This document shows, in pieces, positions 1 through 7,944 of a stretch of 8,059 bases of DNA. The translations under genes were made by a program, and so were the position numbers. Position 1 is the stretch's first letter. Each line of letters starts with the position of its first letter. Source of the DNA: Verrucomicrobiales bacterium (GTDB taxonomy: Bacteria > Verrucomicrobiota > Verrucomicrobiia > Limisphaerales > UBA1096); assembly GCA_002721375.1 (NCBI GenBank), contig PBKH01000046.1:1-8059 (forward strand). Reading direction: 5' to 3'. The notes beneath the pieces were generated by a model. That model saw only the letters and a program-made list of their open reading frames with translations, did no database searches and had not been told where the DNA came from.

Positions 1-90
1 AGCATGTGGAAATTCGCAATGTAGGGTCCCTTCACAGCAGAACGCAGTGTACCGGCCAGAGATGCGTATGCAATGCCAGTCCTTCGATTT

Positions 91-2673
91 TCACTTGTGC
101 AGGAACAGTTCAGTTTTGATGATTGCATGAATGAGCGAGCGAACCCCATAGTCATTGTGTGCACATTGATCGAGAATCGCTTCGACTGTTTCACGGTCAC
201 TAAACGATATCGGTGCTCCTGTTCCGTAAACGATCAAACGGTGAACTAGGTTTCTGGCTATCGTTCGTTCATTCGCGAGTAGCAATTGCTTTAGTTCCTT
301 AATGTTTCTGAACGAACGATTGTCCTCCAATTCCCCCTTGCAGTCGATGGGTTTGGCCAGCCGAAATTTGAACGCGTGTCCGTTTTTTCCGAACCCCTTT
401 ACGCGGTCCCCTTCTTCTCCCAGCGAACGGTAGCGGTCGCGCCAGCCGCCGGCCACATCAAAGTTTTCCAGGGCGAAACCGATTGGGTCGAATTTTTTAT
501 GGCATTTGGCACACGACTCGTTCTCGCTATGTTTGACAAGCTGCTCACGGATGGTCGTTGTTCCACGAGTGTCCGGTGTGATTGCCTCGACGCCCGACGG
601 AGGGGGCGGAATATGCAGGCCCATGATGCGTTCCATTATCCATGCTCCGCGTACAACCGGCGATGTCGTAGTGCCGTTGGCCGTCACTCGCAGCACGCTT
701 GCCTGTGTCATCAGGCCGCCGCGTGGTGAGTCCTTAGGCAATGAAACTTTTCGCAGTTTGATTCCCTCGAAAGTTACTAGTTCATAAAGCTTTGCCAGAC
801 GTTCATTCGCAAAAATGAAGTCGGAATCGATCAAGTTCCTCGCAGGCAAATTATTCGCGATCAACTCGGTGAAAAAAGCTCGTGTCTCAAATACAGACGC
901 TTCGGTCAACTGGTCGTCTAGGTAATATTCCGGGTACAGGACAGCGTCCGGAGCATTGGCTAGAATGTCGCGTAGATTGAGCCAGTAATCGAGAAAAGAG
1001 TTTACGAATCGTTCTGCCCGTGGATCGTTGAGTAATCGGTCGGTCTGCTTACTCAGGGATTCAGGGTTTGCTAATAGATTTGCCTGCGCGAGCATTTTGT
1101 CGGGCGGACTATTCCACAGAAAAAACGATAGCCGCGAGGCAAGCTGCCCCGGATCAAGCTGCCCCGGATCGGCATCGAGGTAGAGAAAATCAGACGAACA
1201 AAGAATCGTCGCGCAGGCAGCAATAATAGAGTCGGTGAAATCTTGGCCAAGCATCTGGCTGCGTTCGAAGATTTTAAGGTAGGCATCCACCTCCCCTTTA
1301 CCGACAGGGCGGCGGTACATGCGTTTCATGAATTCGAGAAGCAGTTTGCGAGCATCGCTATTGGCATTTTCCGATACCAGTTTGACTCCGCCCTCTAACT
1401 TGAACGGCATGTTCCCGGCTACTGCCGTAAAGCTCGCTGGCGGCCATTCATCCTGTAGCGGTCCCTCTAATTCGAGCCAGTTCAGTGCAAATCCGGGTAC
1501 GCCTTCGCGGGTGGCGTTGGCGTTGCCGTTCCAGCCCGGTCGGGTGCGGATCAGACGCGTGGCGTCTGGTCGGATGATCTCGTTTTTCTTCAGAATAACC
1601 TCACACTCGGACACGCTTGGTTCAGGGTATGAATCGTAAACAGCGAGCCACCTGCTGTCGCCGTTGCGTGACACGGAGTAGAGCGTGATTGGCTCGCTAC
1701 GTGTGCCAGGGAAGGCCTTCGTGCGGCTTGGCCGCCACCACGCCTTACGGCCGCCAGTCAGGCCATGGTCATTGCCGCCACTTGCTCCGTTCGGGCCTGC
1801 AAGAAAGGTATATGTCTTCATGCGGATTTTGTAGCGACCATCGATTGGTATTCGTACCCTCGTAAAGTCGTACTTGGTCGTCGCCGTGTACGTCCCGGAC
1901 ACGAAGCCGACCGCTTCCTGTTCGCGCACCTCGGGATTGGAAGGGCCGACCGTCATAGGCTGGTTGCCTCGGATGATCTCTGGCTGTGGCGTGGTGCCGA
2001 GCAGCGGAATCGACGCCCTTGTGGCGGCAGTCTGTATGTTTGGCTTCCACCGCAGCGCACTTTTCATGTGACCCTCTTCGCGCGCGTAAAACTTCTGCGT
2101 ATTAGATTTGTGTGCAACAGTGTTCAGTGCCGTTCGTAGCGCGTACTCGGCCGCCTCGTAGAATTTCGTGATTTGCACGTGCGATACATCGAGTCGTTCC
2201 CCAACCTTGTTGAACAAGTGCGCCGTGCCATCCTCCGGCAGCATGTCCGCTATTAGGAGCCAGGGGGCATGGAGCCGTTCGCGCAGCGAGTTCTCAAACT
2301 CAAATCGGTTCAGACGCCTAATGCTGGCGCGACCGGCTATCTCCACACGTTCGCGATCAGCTTGTTTAAGCGTTGCTGCGAGTGGTTTGAGAAATGTAGC
2401 CAATTCCTGTGCGTCAGGCCGCTGTTTTTTCTTTGGTGGCATTTCACCGGAATGAACTTTGTCATGGATGAGAATCCACTTGTCTAACGATTTTCTCTGG
2501 TCATATTCGAAGTCAAGCGACTCGAGATTCAGATTCCCCTCTTGTGTTTCGCCGGAGTGGCAGTCGAGGCAGTATTGTTCCAAGAAGGGCCGTAAATCCT
2601 TCGGTTGGGCCCAAAGGATTGTGCTGGCTAACAACGCTACGGTTAACAATGGAGTCCTCAAAGATACACTCAC
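91..2673 (-). CDS. Secreted planctomycete-type cytochrome C / DUF1592 multidomain protein
   Basis: Complete 860-residue protein of unproven function, exported and probably periplasmic or surface-associated. Residues 1-22 form a signal peptide (hydrophobic run ending LASTILWAQ). Residues about 30-100 match the planctomycete cytochrome C domain, with a CxxCH motif (C35, C38, H39) and a GEMPP motif whose M78 could be a haem ligand. DUF1587 follows at about 115-185, then a beta-rich variable region (about 250-400), DUF1595 (about 440-500), DUF1592 (about 507-630), DUF1588 (about 650-750, with a second CxxCH at C721/C724/H725) and DUF1585 (about 775-855). The order and length are normal for the family. 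The start is GTG; the first internal Met is M78, inside the cytochrome domain, so GTG preserves the signal peptide. A TTG at codon 5 is the only close alternative. No clear Shine-Dalgarno sequence precedes it. The family's usual partner, a DUF1552 protein, would lie downstream beyond position 1 and is not visible. Family assignment is firm; haem binding and role are inference. Confidence 0.93.
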   Translation of the reverse strand: MSVSLRTPLLTVALLASTILWAQPKDLRPFLEQYCLDCHSGETQEGNLNLESLDFEYDQRKSLDKWILIHDKVHSGEMPPKKKQRPDAQELATFLKPLAATLKQADRERVEIAGRASIRRLNRFEFENSLRERLHAPWLLIADMLPEDGTAHLFNKVGERLDVSHVQITKFYEAAEYALRTALNTVAHKSNTQKFYAREEGHMKSALRWKPNIQTAATRASIPLLGTTPQPEIIRGNQPMTVGPSNPEVREQEAVGFVSGTYTATTKYDFTRVRIPIDGRYKIRMKTYTFLAGPNGASGGNDHGLTGGRKAWWRPSRTKAFPGTRSEPITLYSVSRNGDSRWLAVYDSYPEPSVSECEVILKKNEIIRPDATRLIRTRPGWNGNANATREGVPGFALNWLELEGPLQDEWPPASFTAVAGNMPFKLEGGVKLVSENANSDARKLLLEFMKRMYRRPVGKGEVDAYLKIFERSQMLGQDFTDSIIAACATILCSSDFLYLDADPGQLDPGQLASRLSFFLWNSPPDKMLAQANLLANPESLSKQTDRLLNDPRAERFVNSFLDYWLNLRDILANAPDAVLYPEYYLDDQLTEASVFETRAFFTELIANNLPARNLIDSDFIFANERLAKLYELVTFEGIKLRKVSLPKDSPRGGLMTQASVLRVTANGTTTSPVVRGAWIMERIMGLHIPPPPSGVEAITPDTRGTTTIREQLVKHSENESCAKCHKKFDPIGFALENFDVAGGWRDRYRSLGEEGDRVKGFGKNGHAFKFRLAKPIDCKGELEDNRSFRNIKELKQLLLANERTIARNLVHRLIVYGTGAPISFSDRETVEAILDQCAHNDYGVRSLIHAIIKTELFLHK
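1141..1170. repeat. Perfect 15-bp tandem duplication in the DUF1592 gene
   Basis: The unit AAGCTGCCCCGGATC occurs twice head to tail (1141-1155 and 1156-1170). On the coding strand it gives DPGQL-DPGQL, residues 502-511, in the linker between DUF1595 and DUF1592. Being a multiple of three it keeps the frame. Confidence 0.95.
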
Positions 2674-2759
2674 TACTTGACAGGAATTGTGGCAAGATTT
2701 CAGCCACGGGCAACCCTTTCCATACCCACTGCTTTACTAGTGATTGGTGGGATTGATTT

Positions 2760-2788
2760 GATATAAATAACGATCTTTAACACTTCAA
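2760..2788 (-). promoter_or_regulatory. Candidate sigma70-type promoter for the DUF1592 gene
   Basis: On the minus strand, TTGAAG (2783-2788) is followed after 17 bp by TATATC (2760-2765), four of six matches in each hexamer. It would give a leader of roughly 80 nt before the GTG at 2673. The 153-bp intergenic region (2674-2826) must also carry the asnS promoter, but no plus-strand pair stands out: TTGATA at 2758-2763 is a good -35 box with no matching -10 box. AT-rich sequence makes chance matches common, so this is tentative. Confidence 0.3.
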
Positions 2789-2802
2789 TTTGGACTCTCT
2801 CG

Positions 2803-2816
2803 CTAGGTTGGCCTAG
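2803..2816. other. Perfect inverted repeat just upstream of asnS
   Basis: CTAGG (2803-2807), TTGG loop (2808-2811), CCTAG (2812-2816). It ends 10 nt before the asnS start codon, where a Shine-Dalgarno sequence would normally lie. It could be a small hairpin in the asnS leader or a protein-binding palindrome. The repeat is certain; a function is not. Confidence 0.35.
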
Positions 2817-2826
2817 ACTTTGATGG

Positions 2827-4251
2827 ATGAGTGAGGATTTCCGGCTGGTGTCGGTTGCAGAATTGCTGGCGCGGGATGGTGTGTCAGTGGGGGATCGTGT
2901 GCGGTTGCGCGGTTGGGTGCGCACGAGGCGTGACTCCAAGGCGGGCCTGTCGTTTGTGCAGTTGCATGATGGATCGTGTTTTGCCCCCGCACAGGTAGTA
3001 GCACCGGGTGAATTGGGAAATTACGCAATCGAAGTGCAGCATCTAACCACTGGATGTTCGTTGATTGCCGATGGCGAGGTGGTGGCATCTGAGGGTAAGG
3101 GGCAAAGCGTCGAGTTACTTGCCAGTCGTATTGAGCCTGTGGGTATGGTGGATGATCCGGAGACCTATCCCATGCCGGCTAAGCGGCATACGTTTGAGTA
3201 TTTGCGTGAACAGGCGCATCTGCGAGTACGCACGAACGCCTTTTCCGCCATGGCACGCGTGCGGCATTGCCTGGCAAATGCCATTCATCGCTATTATCAT
3301 GAGAATGGTTTTTTTTGGGTGCATACACCAATTGTCACCGGAAGCGATTGCGAGGGCGCTGGAGAGATGTTTCGTGTGAGCACACTAGATTTGGAGAACT
3401 TGCCGCGAACGGAAGCGGGGACGGTAGATTTCACGCAGGATTTTTTTGCCAAGGAAACTAACCTTACAGTGTCCGGGCAGTTAAACGTGGAGAGTTATTG
3501 TCTGGCGCTGACTAAGGGGTATACATTTGGGCCGACTTTTCGTGCGGAGAACTCCAACACCTCGCGGCATCTTGCGGAGTTTTGGATGATTGAGCCGGAG
3601 ATTGCGTTTGCCGATTTGTCCGACAACGCAGATTTGGCGGAGGATTTTTTAAAGAGCATCTTTCGTATGCTTCTCGATGAACGCGCCGATGACATGGCAT
3701 TCTTCCAACAACGTGTCGACAAGGGTTGCATTGAGCGGTTGGAAAAATTTGTTGAGGCCAGCTTTGAGCGCATGGACTATACTGATGCTATCGCGCGGCT
3801 CGAAAAGGCGGTAGCCGATGGGCAAAAGTTTGATTTCCCTGTTAAGTGGGGCATGGACTTGCAAAGTGAACATGAGCGTTGGCTTACTGAAGAGCATATT
3901 GGCAGGCCGGTTGTTGTGATGAATTATCCCAAGGATATAAAGGCCTTCTATATGCGGATGAACGACGATGGTAAAACAGTTGCGGCGATGGATGTGCTGG
4001 CACCGGGCATCGGCGAGATCATTGGTGGCTCCCAACGCGAGGAGCGCCTCGATGTTCTTGACGCACGCCTCGACGAAATGAACTTATACAAGGCTGACTA
4101 TTGGTGGTACCGCGATCTGCGAAAATATGGTACCGTCCCTCATGCCGGTTTCGGACTTGGCTTCGAGCGCACGCTCATTTATGCCACCGGCATGGTTAAT
4201 GTCCGCGATGTAATTCCGTTTCCCCGTACGCCACGCAACGCCACGTTTTGA
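2827..4251 (+). CDS. asnS: Asparaginyl-tRNA synthetase (AsnRS)
   Basis: Cytoplasmic class IIb aminoacyl-tRNA synthetase that attaches asparagine to tRNA-Asn using ATP. The 474 residues match the family's usual length (about 466 in E. coli). An N-terminal OB-fold anticodon-binding domain spans about 20-105. The catalytic domain has motif 1 around 150-170 (ending [18 protein letters not shown]), motif 2 at 238-256 ([19 protein letters not shown], with R239 and E241), and motif 3 at 441-450 (GFGLGFER, R448). The C-terminus [14 protein letters not shown] is the typical AsnRS ending, and the stretch [19 protein letters not shown] is also diagnostic; both separate it from AspRS and LysRS. The chosen ATG gives a normal N-terminus; a second ATG 4 nt upstream (2823) runs into a stop after three codons. 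No strong Shine-Dalgarno sequence is seen. It is divergent from the DUF1592 gene and convergent with fbpC, so it appears to be transcribed alone. Its presence indicates direct Asn-tRNA synthesis in this organism. Confidence 0.98.
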   Translation: MSEDFRLVSVAELLARDGVSVGDRVRLRGWVRTRRDSKAGLSFVQLHDGSCFAPAQVVAPGELGNYAIEVQHLTTGCSLIADGEVVASEGKGQSVELLASRIEPVGMVDDPETYPMPAKRHTFEYLREQAHLRVRTNAFSAMARVRHCLANAIHRYYHENGFFWVHTPIVTGSDCEGAGEMFRVSTLDLENLPRTEAGTVDFTQDFFAKETNLTVSGQLNVESYCLALTKGYTFGPTFRAENSNTSRHLAEFWMIEPEIAFADLSDNADLAEDFLKSIFRMLLDERADDMAFFQQRVDKGCIERLEKFVEASFERMDYTDAIARLEKAVADGQKFDFPVKWGMDLQSEHERWLTEEHIGRPVVVMNYPKDIKAFYMRMNDDGKTVAAMDVLAPGIGEIIGGSQREERLDVLDARLDEMNLYKADYWWYRDLRKYGTVPHAGFGLGFERTLIYATGMVNVRDVIPFPRTPRNATF

Positions 4252-4274
4252 CTTTCAGTTTTCTGAATCGAAAA
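4246..4274. terminator. Weak AT-rich hairpin over the asnS/fbpC convergent stop codons
   Basis: TTCAG (4254-4258) and CTGAA (4263-4267) form a perfect 5-bp stem around a TTTT loop. It can be extended, with small bulges, by TTTTGA (4246-4251) pairing with TCGAAAA (4268-4274). The structure covers both stop codons and is nearly symmetrical, so it could form in either transcript. No GC-rich stem or following U-tract is present, so it is not a canonical intrinsic terminator. Confidence 0.22.
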
Positions 4275-5253
4275 TCACTGAGAGGGTATCTCCGCACTTG
4301 GCGACATGATTGCCCGGAAGATACATCGTGAGTTGCAATTGACCTGTGTCCAGAAGCAATTCTCGGTGAGGTGCTCGGTTGGTGACAGATTTAACTGTCC
4401 CGTGAAATACAGGTATCCCAGTGAAATCCTTGTCGACAATTCGCCATTGGTAGGGTCGCACAGGGACCACTTGGCCGAGATCGTTCTTTCCCGGGATAGA
4501 ATGGACAGTTTCTTGAAGAAGTTCTGCAGGGATGAAATCGGTTTTGCCGAACAAGCGGGCTACGTATCGACTGGCAGGTCGTCTGTAGAGTTCATCGGGA
4601 TTGCCGGTTTGTTCCGTTTGGCCCTCTCTTAATACGACCATTCGATCGGCCATTGACATGGCATCCTCGATATCGTGAGAGACAAAAAGCGCCGTAGTTC
4701 TAGTTTCATGAAACAGCATGATCAGCTGGTTGCGAACCGATTCCCTTAACTCTGGATCAAGGTGGCTTAAAGGTTCGTCGAGCAACAGCAGGGCGGGGCT
4801 GGTGGCAAGGGCGCGAACGAGTGCGACTCTCTGTTGTTGACCACCGGAAATCTCATGCGGGTGACGCTGTCCCAGTCCGACGATGTCGGCCATTTCCATC
4901 AACTCAATGATCCGATCGGGGTTGTCGGTCGCCCCCTTACCGAAGGTGATGTTTTGCAAGACGGTTTTATTTGGGAAAAGTGCGTAATCCTGAAAAACCA
5001 AACTACAATTCCGCTTCTCTGGCGGTATAAACTTGGTCGGCGAATTTAGCGTGTTGCCTTCGAGTATCACCTTCCCGGTGTCCGGGATCGCGAGTCCGGC
5101 GATGATGCGTAGCAGCGTCGTCTTGCCGCTGCCACTACCCCCGATGAGTGCAACAATTTCTCCTTTCTCACAATCAAAACTGACTTTATCGACTGCTGGC
5201 GAATCGGTTGCGGTGTAGCGCTTAGTTACGGTTTGTAGGGCCAGGAGATTCAT
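4255..5253 (-). CDS. fbpC: Iron(III) ABC transporter, ATP-binding protein
   Basis: Cytoplasmic ATPase that powers ferric iron import through FbpB. All ABC motifs are present in its 332 residues: Walker A GGSGSGKT (38-45, K44), Q-loop Q88 in LVFQDYALFP, signature ISGGQQQR (135-142; first residue Ile instead of the commoner Leu), Walker B LLLLDE (155-160, catalytic E160), D-loop SHLD (163-166) and H-loop H193 in VSHDIEDA. Residues about 238-330 form a C-terminal TOBE-like regulatory domain with the typical VRPYQW segment. Length fits the FbpC/FutC/PotA-like group. The ATG overlaps the fbpB stop as ATGA, so translation is probably coupled, which fits the lack of a Shine-Dalgarno sequence. Last gene of the operon; its stop lies 3 bp from the asnS stop. 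The ATPase call is certain; iron as substrate rests on fbpA. Similar ATPases serve spermidine, sulfate and thiamine importers. Confidence 0.93.
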   Translation of the reverse strand: MNLLALQTVTKRYTATDSPAVDKVSFDCEKGEIVALIGGSGSGKTTLLRIIAGLAIPDTGKVILEGNTLNSPTKFIPPEKRNCSLVFQDYALFPNKTVLQNITFGKGATDNPDRIIELMEMADIVGLGQRHPHEISGGQQQRVALVRALATSPALLLLDEPLSHLDPELRESVRNQLIMLFHETRTTALFVSHDIEDAMSMADRMVVLREGQTEQTGNPDELYRRPASRYVARLFGKTDFIPAELLQETVHSIPGKNDLGQVVPVRPYQWRIVDKDFTGIPVFHGTVKSVTNRAPHRELLLDTGQLQLTMYLPGNHVAKCGDTLSVIFDSEN

Positions 5254-6893
5254 TGTTTCGAGTGTCGAATTTGTTGGTTGAGCCAGATCACTGGTACTAG
5301 ACTAACAAGAATGATGCATAGTGCGGGAACGGACGACTCAGGGATCTGCGCTTGTTTTGCAAGGTCGAAAGTTCTTGTCGAGAGCGTCTCAAAGTTAGCC
5401 GGCCTCAGAATCAATGTGAGCGGTAGTTCTTTCATCGTATCTACAAAAACGAACAGGCTACCGGCGACGAGGGCATTGCGGAGCATTGGTATGTTGAGCT
5501 CAAACAGCGAGCGCAAAGATGTCACTCCAAGCGACTGGGCTGCGTTGTTTAGTTGTGTGCAGTTCCGTTCCATTCCGGAGTCGATCGGCTGCCAGGCTAC
5601 GGCGAGAAAACGGACTATGTACGCCAGCACCAATGCCGTGAGCGAGTTGGTTAGGATCAAGTTGGTTGCGCTGTTGAGTTGCTCGGCGACGAGCAGGATA
5701 CCTATAGCGATCACTGCGCCTGGGACTGCATAACCAAGGATCGCCAGCCGGTTGGTTGCCCCGACAGTTTGGCTGTCAAAGTACCTTGCCGAATAGGCCA
5801 GAAACAACGCGATTACCACCGTTGCCAAGCCGGATATAGTGGCGACTGTGATGCTGTTCAATGTGAGAGACCAAAAGGTTGAGTCTAGGGTTTTGCCCGC
5901 AGTGAGGCTGGCCCAGTAGGTCAAGCGAGAGAGAGGCAGTAAAAAACCAATCACTAGTGGAATCATGCAGCATAGAATGGCCAATCCAGCCTTCGTTTGG
6001 CCAAGTTTATATCGCTGGAATGGCCGGTCCGCCTGACTGTTTTTGTGAAACTTGGCCCCGAAACGCAGCCACTTTTCCAGCATCAAGAATAATAGGATCA
6101 GTGCCATAAGACAGGCTGCCAGACGTAATGCTCCCTGTAGATCACCCATGGAGAGCCAGGTGCGGAATATGCCTGTGGTGAAGGTCGGTACGTTGAAGTG
6201 TTCCACTGCGCCATAGTCGCTGAGAGTCTCCATGATCACCAGTGCAACGCCACCGATAATCGCCGGTCGCGCCATGGGAAGAGCAACCCGCCAAAACGTT
6301 GAATACGGTCCGTGGCCAAGCGTGTGTGCTGCCTCCATGCACTGATTGCTCTGTTGCGTAAACGTTGCTCGAGCCACGAGATAAACATAAGGGTAAAGAA
6401 CGGCGGCGAGCACGACGATCGTGACCGGATACAGCATCATGTCGTTAAGCCACGTCATCGCATCCTGGCTAAAATTGGTTCGTACCCAGATGAGTAGCGG
6501 CGTCAACCGATCAAGCAGGTCGAAGTAGGCGTAGGCGGCTATGTAGGTGGGTATGGCTAGCGGCAGGATCAGCAGCCATTCAAAAATTTTGCGCCCGGGG
6601 AATTCACAGCATGCCACCAACCAGGCGGTCGATACTCCGATAAGAAGAGACAATGTCCCCGTGCCAAGAACGAGGATGATCGAGCCCTTTAGGTATCTGC
6701 CAAGGACCGTATCGCGCATATGCTCCCAGTTTTCTGCCGGGCTAGTGAGATGCCATAACACCTCGGCCATAGGCAGGAAAAGAAACAATCCGATGATTAG
6801 CGAGGAAGCCGTCCAGGCGTTCAGCTTGAAACGAAATTCTTGCTTCAGGCGGCGCAATCGGTGTTGCGCGATGTTGATTAGGTAGTCAGCCAA
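5250..6893 (-). CDS. fbpB: Iron(III) ABC transporter, two-domain permease
   Basis: Inner-membrane channel subunit of the ferric iron importer. The 547 residues carry two fused binding-protein-dependent transport domains, about 12 membrane segments, the usual FbpB/FutB arrangement. First segment at about 29-48, then about 70-95, 105-127, 153-178 and 209-222; the second half begins near 302. The first coupling loop is EAAHTLGHGPYSTFWRVALP (187-206). The second is degenerate, with N450 in place of Glu, then AAQSLGVTSLRSLFELNIP. These loops contact FbpC. The start is uncertain: the first in-frame candidate after the fbpA stop is TTG at 6891-6893, followed by another TTG at codon 13 (6855-6857). 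The first ATG is M42, inside the first membrane segment and thus too late. Either TTG start leaves an intact protein. It lies 12 nt from fbpA and overlaps fbpC by 4 nt. Confidence 0.93.
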   Translation of the reverse strand: MADYLINIAQHRLRRLKQEFRFKLNAWTASSLIIGLFLFLPMAEVLWHLTSPAENWEHMRDTVLGRYLKGSIILVLGTGTLSLLIGVSTAWLVACCEFPGRKIFEWLLILPLAIPTYIAAYAYFDLLDRLTPLLIWVRTNFSQDAMTWLNDMMLYPVTIVVLAAVLYPYVYLVARATFTQQSNQCMEAAHTLGHGPYSTFWRVALPMARPAIIGGVALVIMETLSDYGAVEHFNVPTFTTGIFRTWLSMGDLQGALRLAACLMALILLFLMLEKWLRFGAKFHKNSQADRPFQRYKLGQTKAGLAILCCMIPLVIGFLLPLSRLTYWASLTAGKTLDSTFWSLTLNSITVATISGLATVVIALFLAYSARYFDSQTVGATNRLAILGYAVPGAVIAIGILLVAEQLNSATNLILTNSLTALVLAYIVRFLAVAWQPIDSGMERNCTQLNNAAQSLGVTSLRSLFELNIPMLRNALVAGSLFVFVDTMKELPLTLILRPANFETLSTRTFDLAKQAQIPESSVPALCIILVSLVPVIWLNQQIRHSKQ

Positions 6894-6905
6894 TCCGGCG
6901 GAACA

Positions 6906-7919
6906 TTACTCCCAACCGGCGAGATCGAACAGCTTGACGGCCTCGGCGTTTTTCGCTCCAAGAATTGAGAGATTGACGTCATCTGCTTTGAACTGTCCCC
7001 AGCTCTTGAGTAGTTCGGACTTATTGTTTCCGATAATTATGGGGTACTCATGATTGACGTTGCCGAACGTTTCCTGCGACTTGGCATTGGTGAGGAATTC
7101 TAGGAATCGAATAGCTTCTTTTTTGTTTTTTGCACTTGCTGTCACCCCACCACCACTGACATTGATATGTGCGCCTCGACCGTCCTGGTTCGGGAAAAAA
7201 ACTCCGACTTTGGCAGCCACCTCGCGGTCGGCTGGCACGGATGAGTTGGCGAGGATACCGAGATAGTACGTATTCATGATGGCGACATCTGCCAGTCCGG
7301 CGGCAACGGCACGCGCCTGGTCACGGTCACTGCCGCGCGGGGTACGTGCCATGTTTTTCCGAACTGCTTTCGCCCAATCAAGCGCCTTGTCACTGCCGTT
7401 GGCGGCGATGATTGAGGCGAGGAGCGACTGGTTGTAAATGTTACTCGACGAACGGGCGACCAATCGGCCCTTCCACGCCGACTTGGCCAAGGCCTCGTAA
7501 GTTGATAGATCGCTCGGCTTTACGCGTTCCTTGGAGTAGACAATCACGCGAGAGCGGACGGTCATGCCATACCAGTGTCCTTCGGGGTCGCGCATTGAGG
7601 CAGGGACATTTTTCGTCAGTGCCTTGGAATTCACCGGCTGCAGCACACCTGCGGCTTTAGCCCGGTGAAGACGCCCAGCATCGACTGTCAACAGCACATC
7701 AGCCGGTGAGTTTTTGCCTTCGCTGATTAGTCGCTGAATTAGCTGGTCGGCACTGGCATTGACCACATTCACCTTGATGCCAGTATCCTTGGTGAATTGC
7801 TTAAAAAGGATTGCATCGGAGTCGTAGTGGCGATGTGAATAGACATTCAGTTCAGCAGCAGAAACAGACATTCCCGCCAAAAGGCCGAGGACGAAAAACA
7901 ATTTCAAAAAAGTTTTCAT
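6906..7919 (-). CDS. fbpA: Periplasmic iron(III)-binding protein of the FbpA/FutA type
   Basis: Solute receptor of the ferric ABC importer. From the ATG at 7917-7919 the protein has 337 residues and begins with a classic signal peptide (MKTFLKLFFVLGLLAGMSVS), with likely cleavage at VSA-AE after residue 21. The mature N-terminus ELNVYSHRHYDSD is typical of the family. H31, Y32, Y162, Y218 and Y219 have the same spacing as the His/Tyr iron ligands I recall for cyanobacterial FutA1 and FutA2; the YY pair lies in MNTYYLGIL. A longer reading frame of 355 codons begins at a TTG (7971-7973), but it adds a charged tail before the signal peptide and that TTG is part of the candidate -35 box, so I reject it. 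First gene of fbpABC. No clear Shine-Dalgarno sequence precedes the ATG. Family certain; Fe3+ as ligand is strongly supported. Confidence 0.95.
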   Translation of the reverse strand: MKTFLKLFFVLGLLAGMSVSAAELNVYSHRHYDSDAILFKQFTKDTGIKVNVVNASADQLIQRLISEGKNSPADVLLTVDAGRLHRAKAAGVLQPVNSKALTKNVPASMRDPEGHWYGMTVRSRVIVYSKERVKPSDLSTYEALAKSAWKGRLVARSSSNIYNQSLLASIIAANGSDKALDWAKAVRKNMARTPRGSDRDQARAVAAGLADVAIMNTYYLGILANSSVPADREVAAKVGVFFPNQDGRGAHINVSGGGVTASAKNKKEAIRFLEFLTNAKSQETFGNVNHEYPIIIGNNKSELLKSWGQFKADDVNLSILGAKNAEAVKLFDLAGWE

Positions 7920-7925
7920 GATTAA

Positions 7926-7939
7926 ACCGCTAGAGCGGT
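7926..7939. other. Inverted repeat immediately upstream of fbpA start
   Basis: ACCGCT (7926-7931) and AGCGGT (7934-7939) are exact reverse complements separated by two bases (or a 5-bp stem with a 4-base loop, ACCGC-N4-GCGGT). It ends 6 nt before the fbpA ATG and may straddle the expected transcription start near 7938. It could be a second regulator site, or a leader hairpin if transcription starts further upstream. Confidence 0.35.
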
Positions 7940-7944
7940 CCGAA

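Noticed and set aside
1..90. A possible start of a downstream gene (DUF1552 expected) on the minus strand
   Set aside because: An ATG exists at 3-5 and one frame is open to the edge, but the residues do not resemble a DUF1552 N-terminus and there is too little sequence.
1765..2139. A 124-codon plus-strand frame and other overlapping frames within the DUF1592 gene
   Set aside because: These are shadows of a complete gene with a recognised domain order; their Cys/Arg-rich composition is typical of wrong-frame translation.
3308..3316. Run of eight T bases in asnS as a possible frameshift site
   Set aside because: The frame continues intact through conserved motif 1 residues on both sides; it is simply two Phe codons flanked by T bases.
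3649..4035. A 128-codon open frame on the minus strand
   Set aside because: It is antisense to the most conserved part of asnS and resembles no protein family.
5278..5733. A 151-codon open frame on the plus strand
   Set aside because: It lies wholly antisense to fbpB, shows no recognisable domain, and is explained by the codon bias of the real gene.
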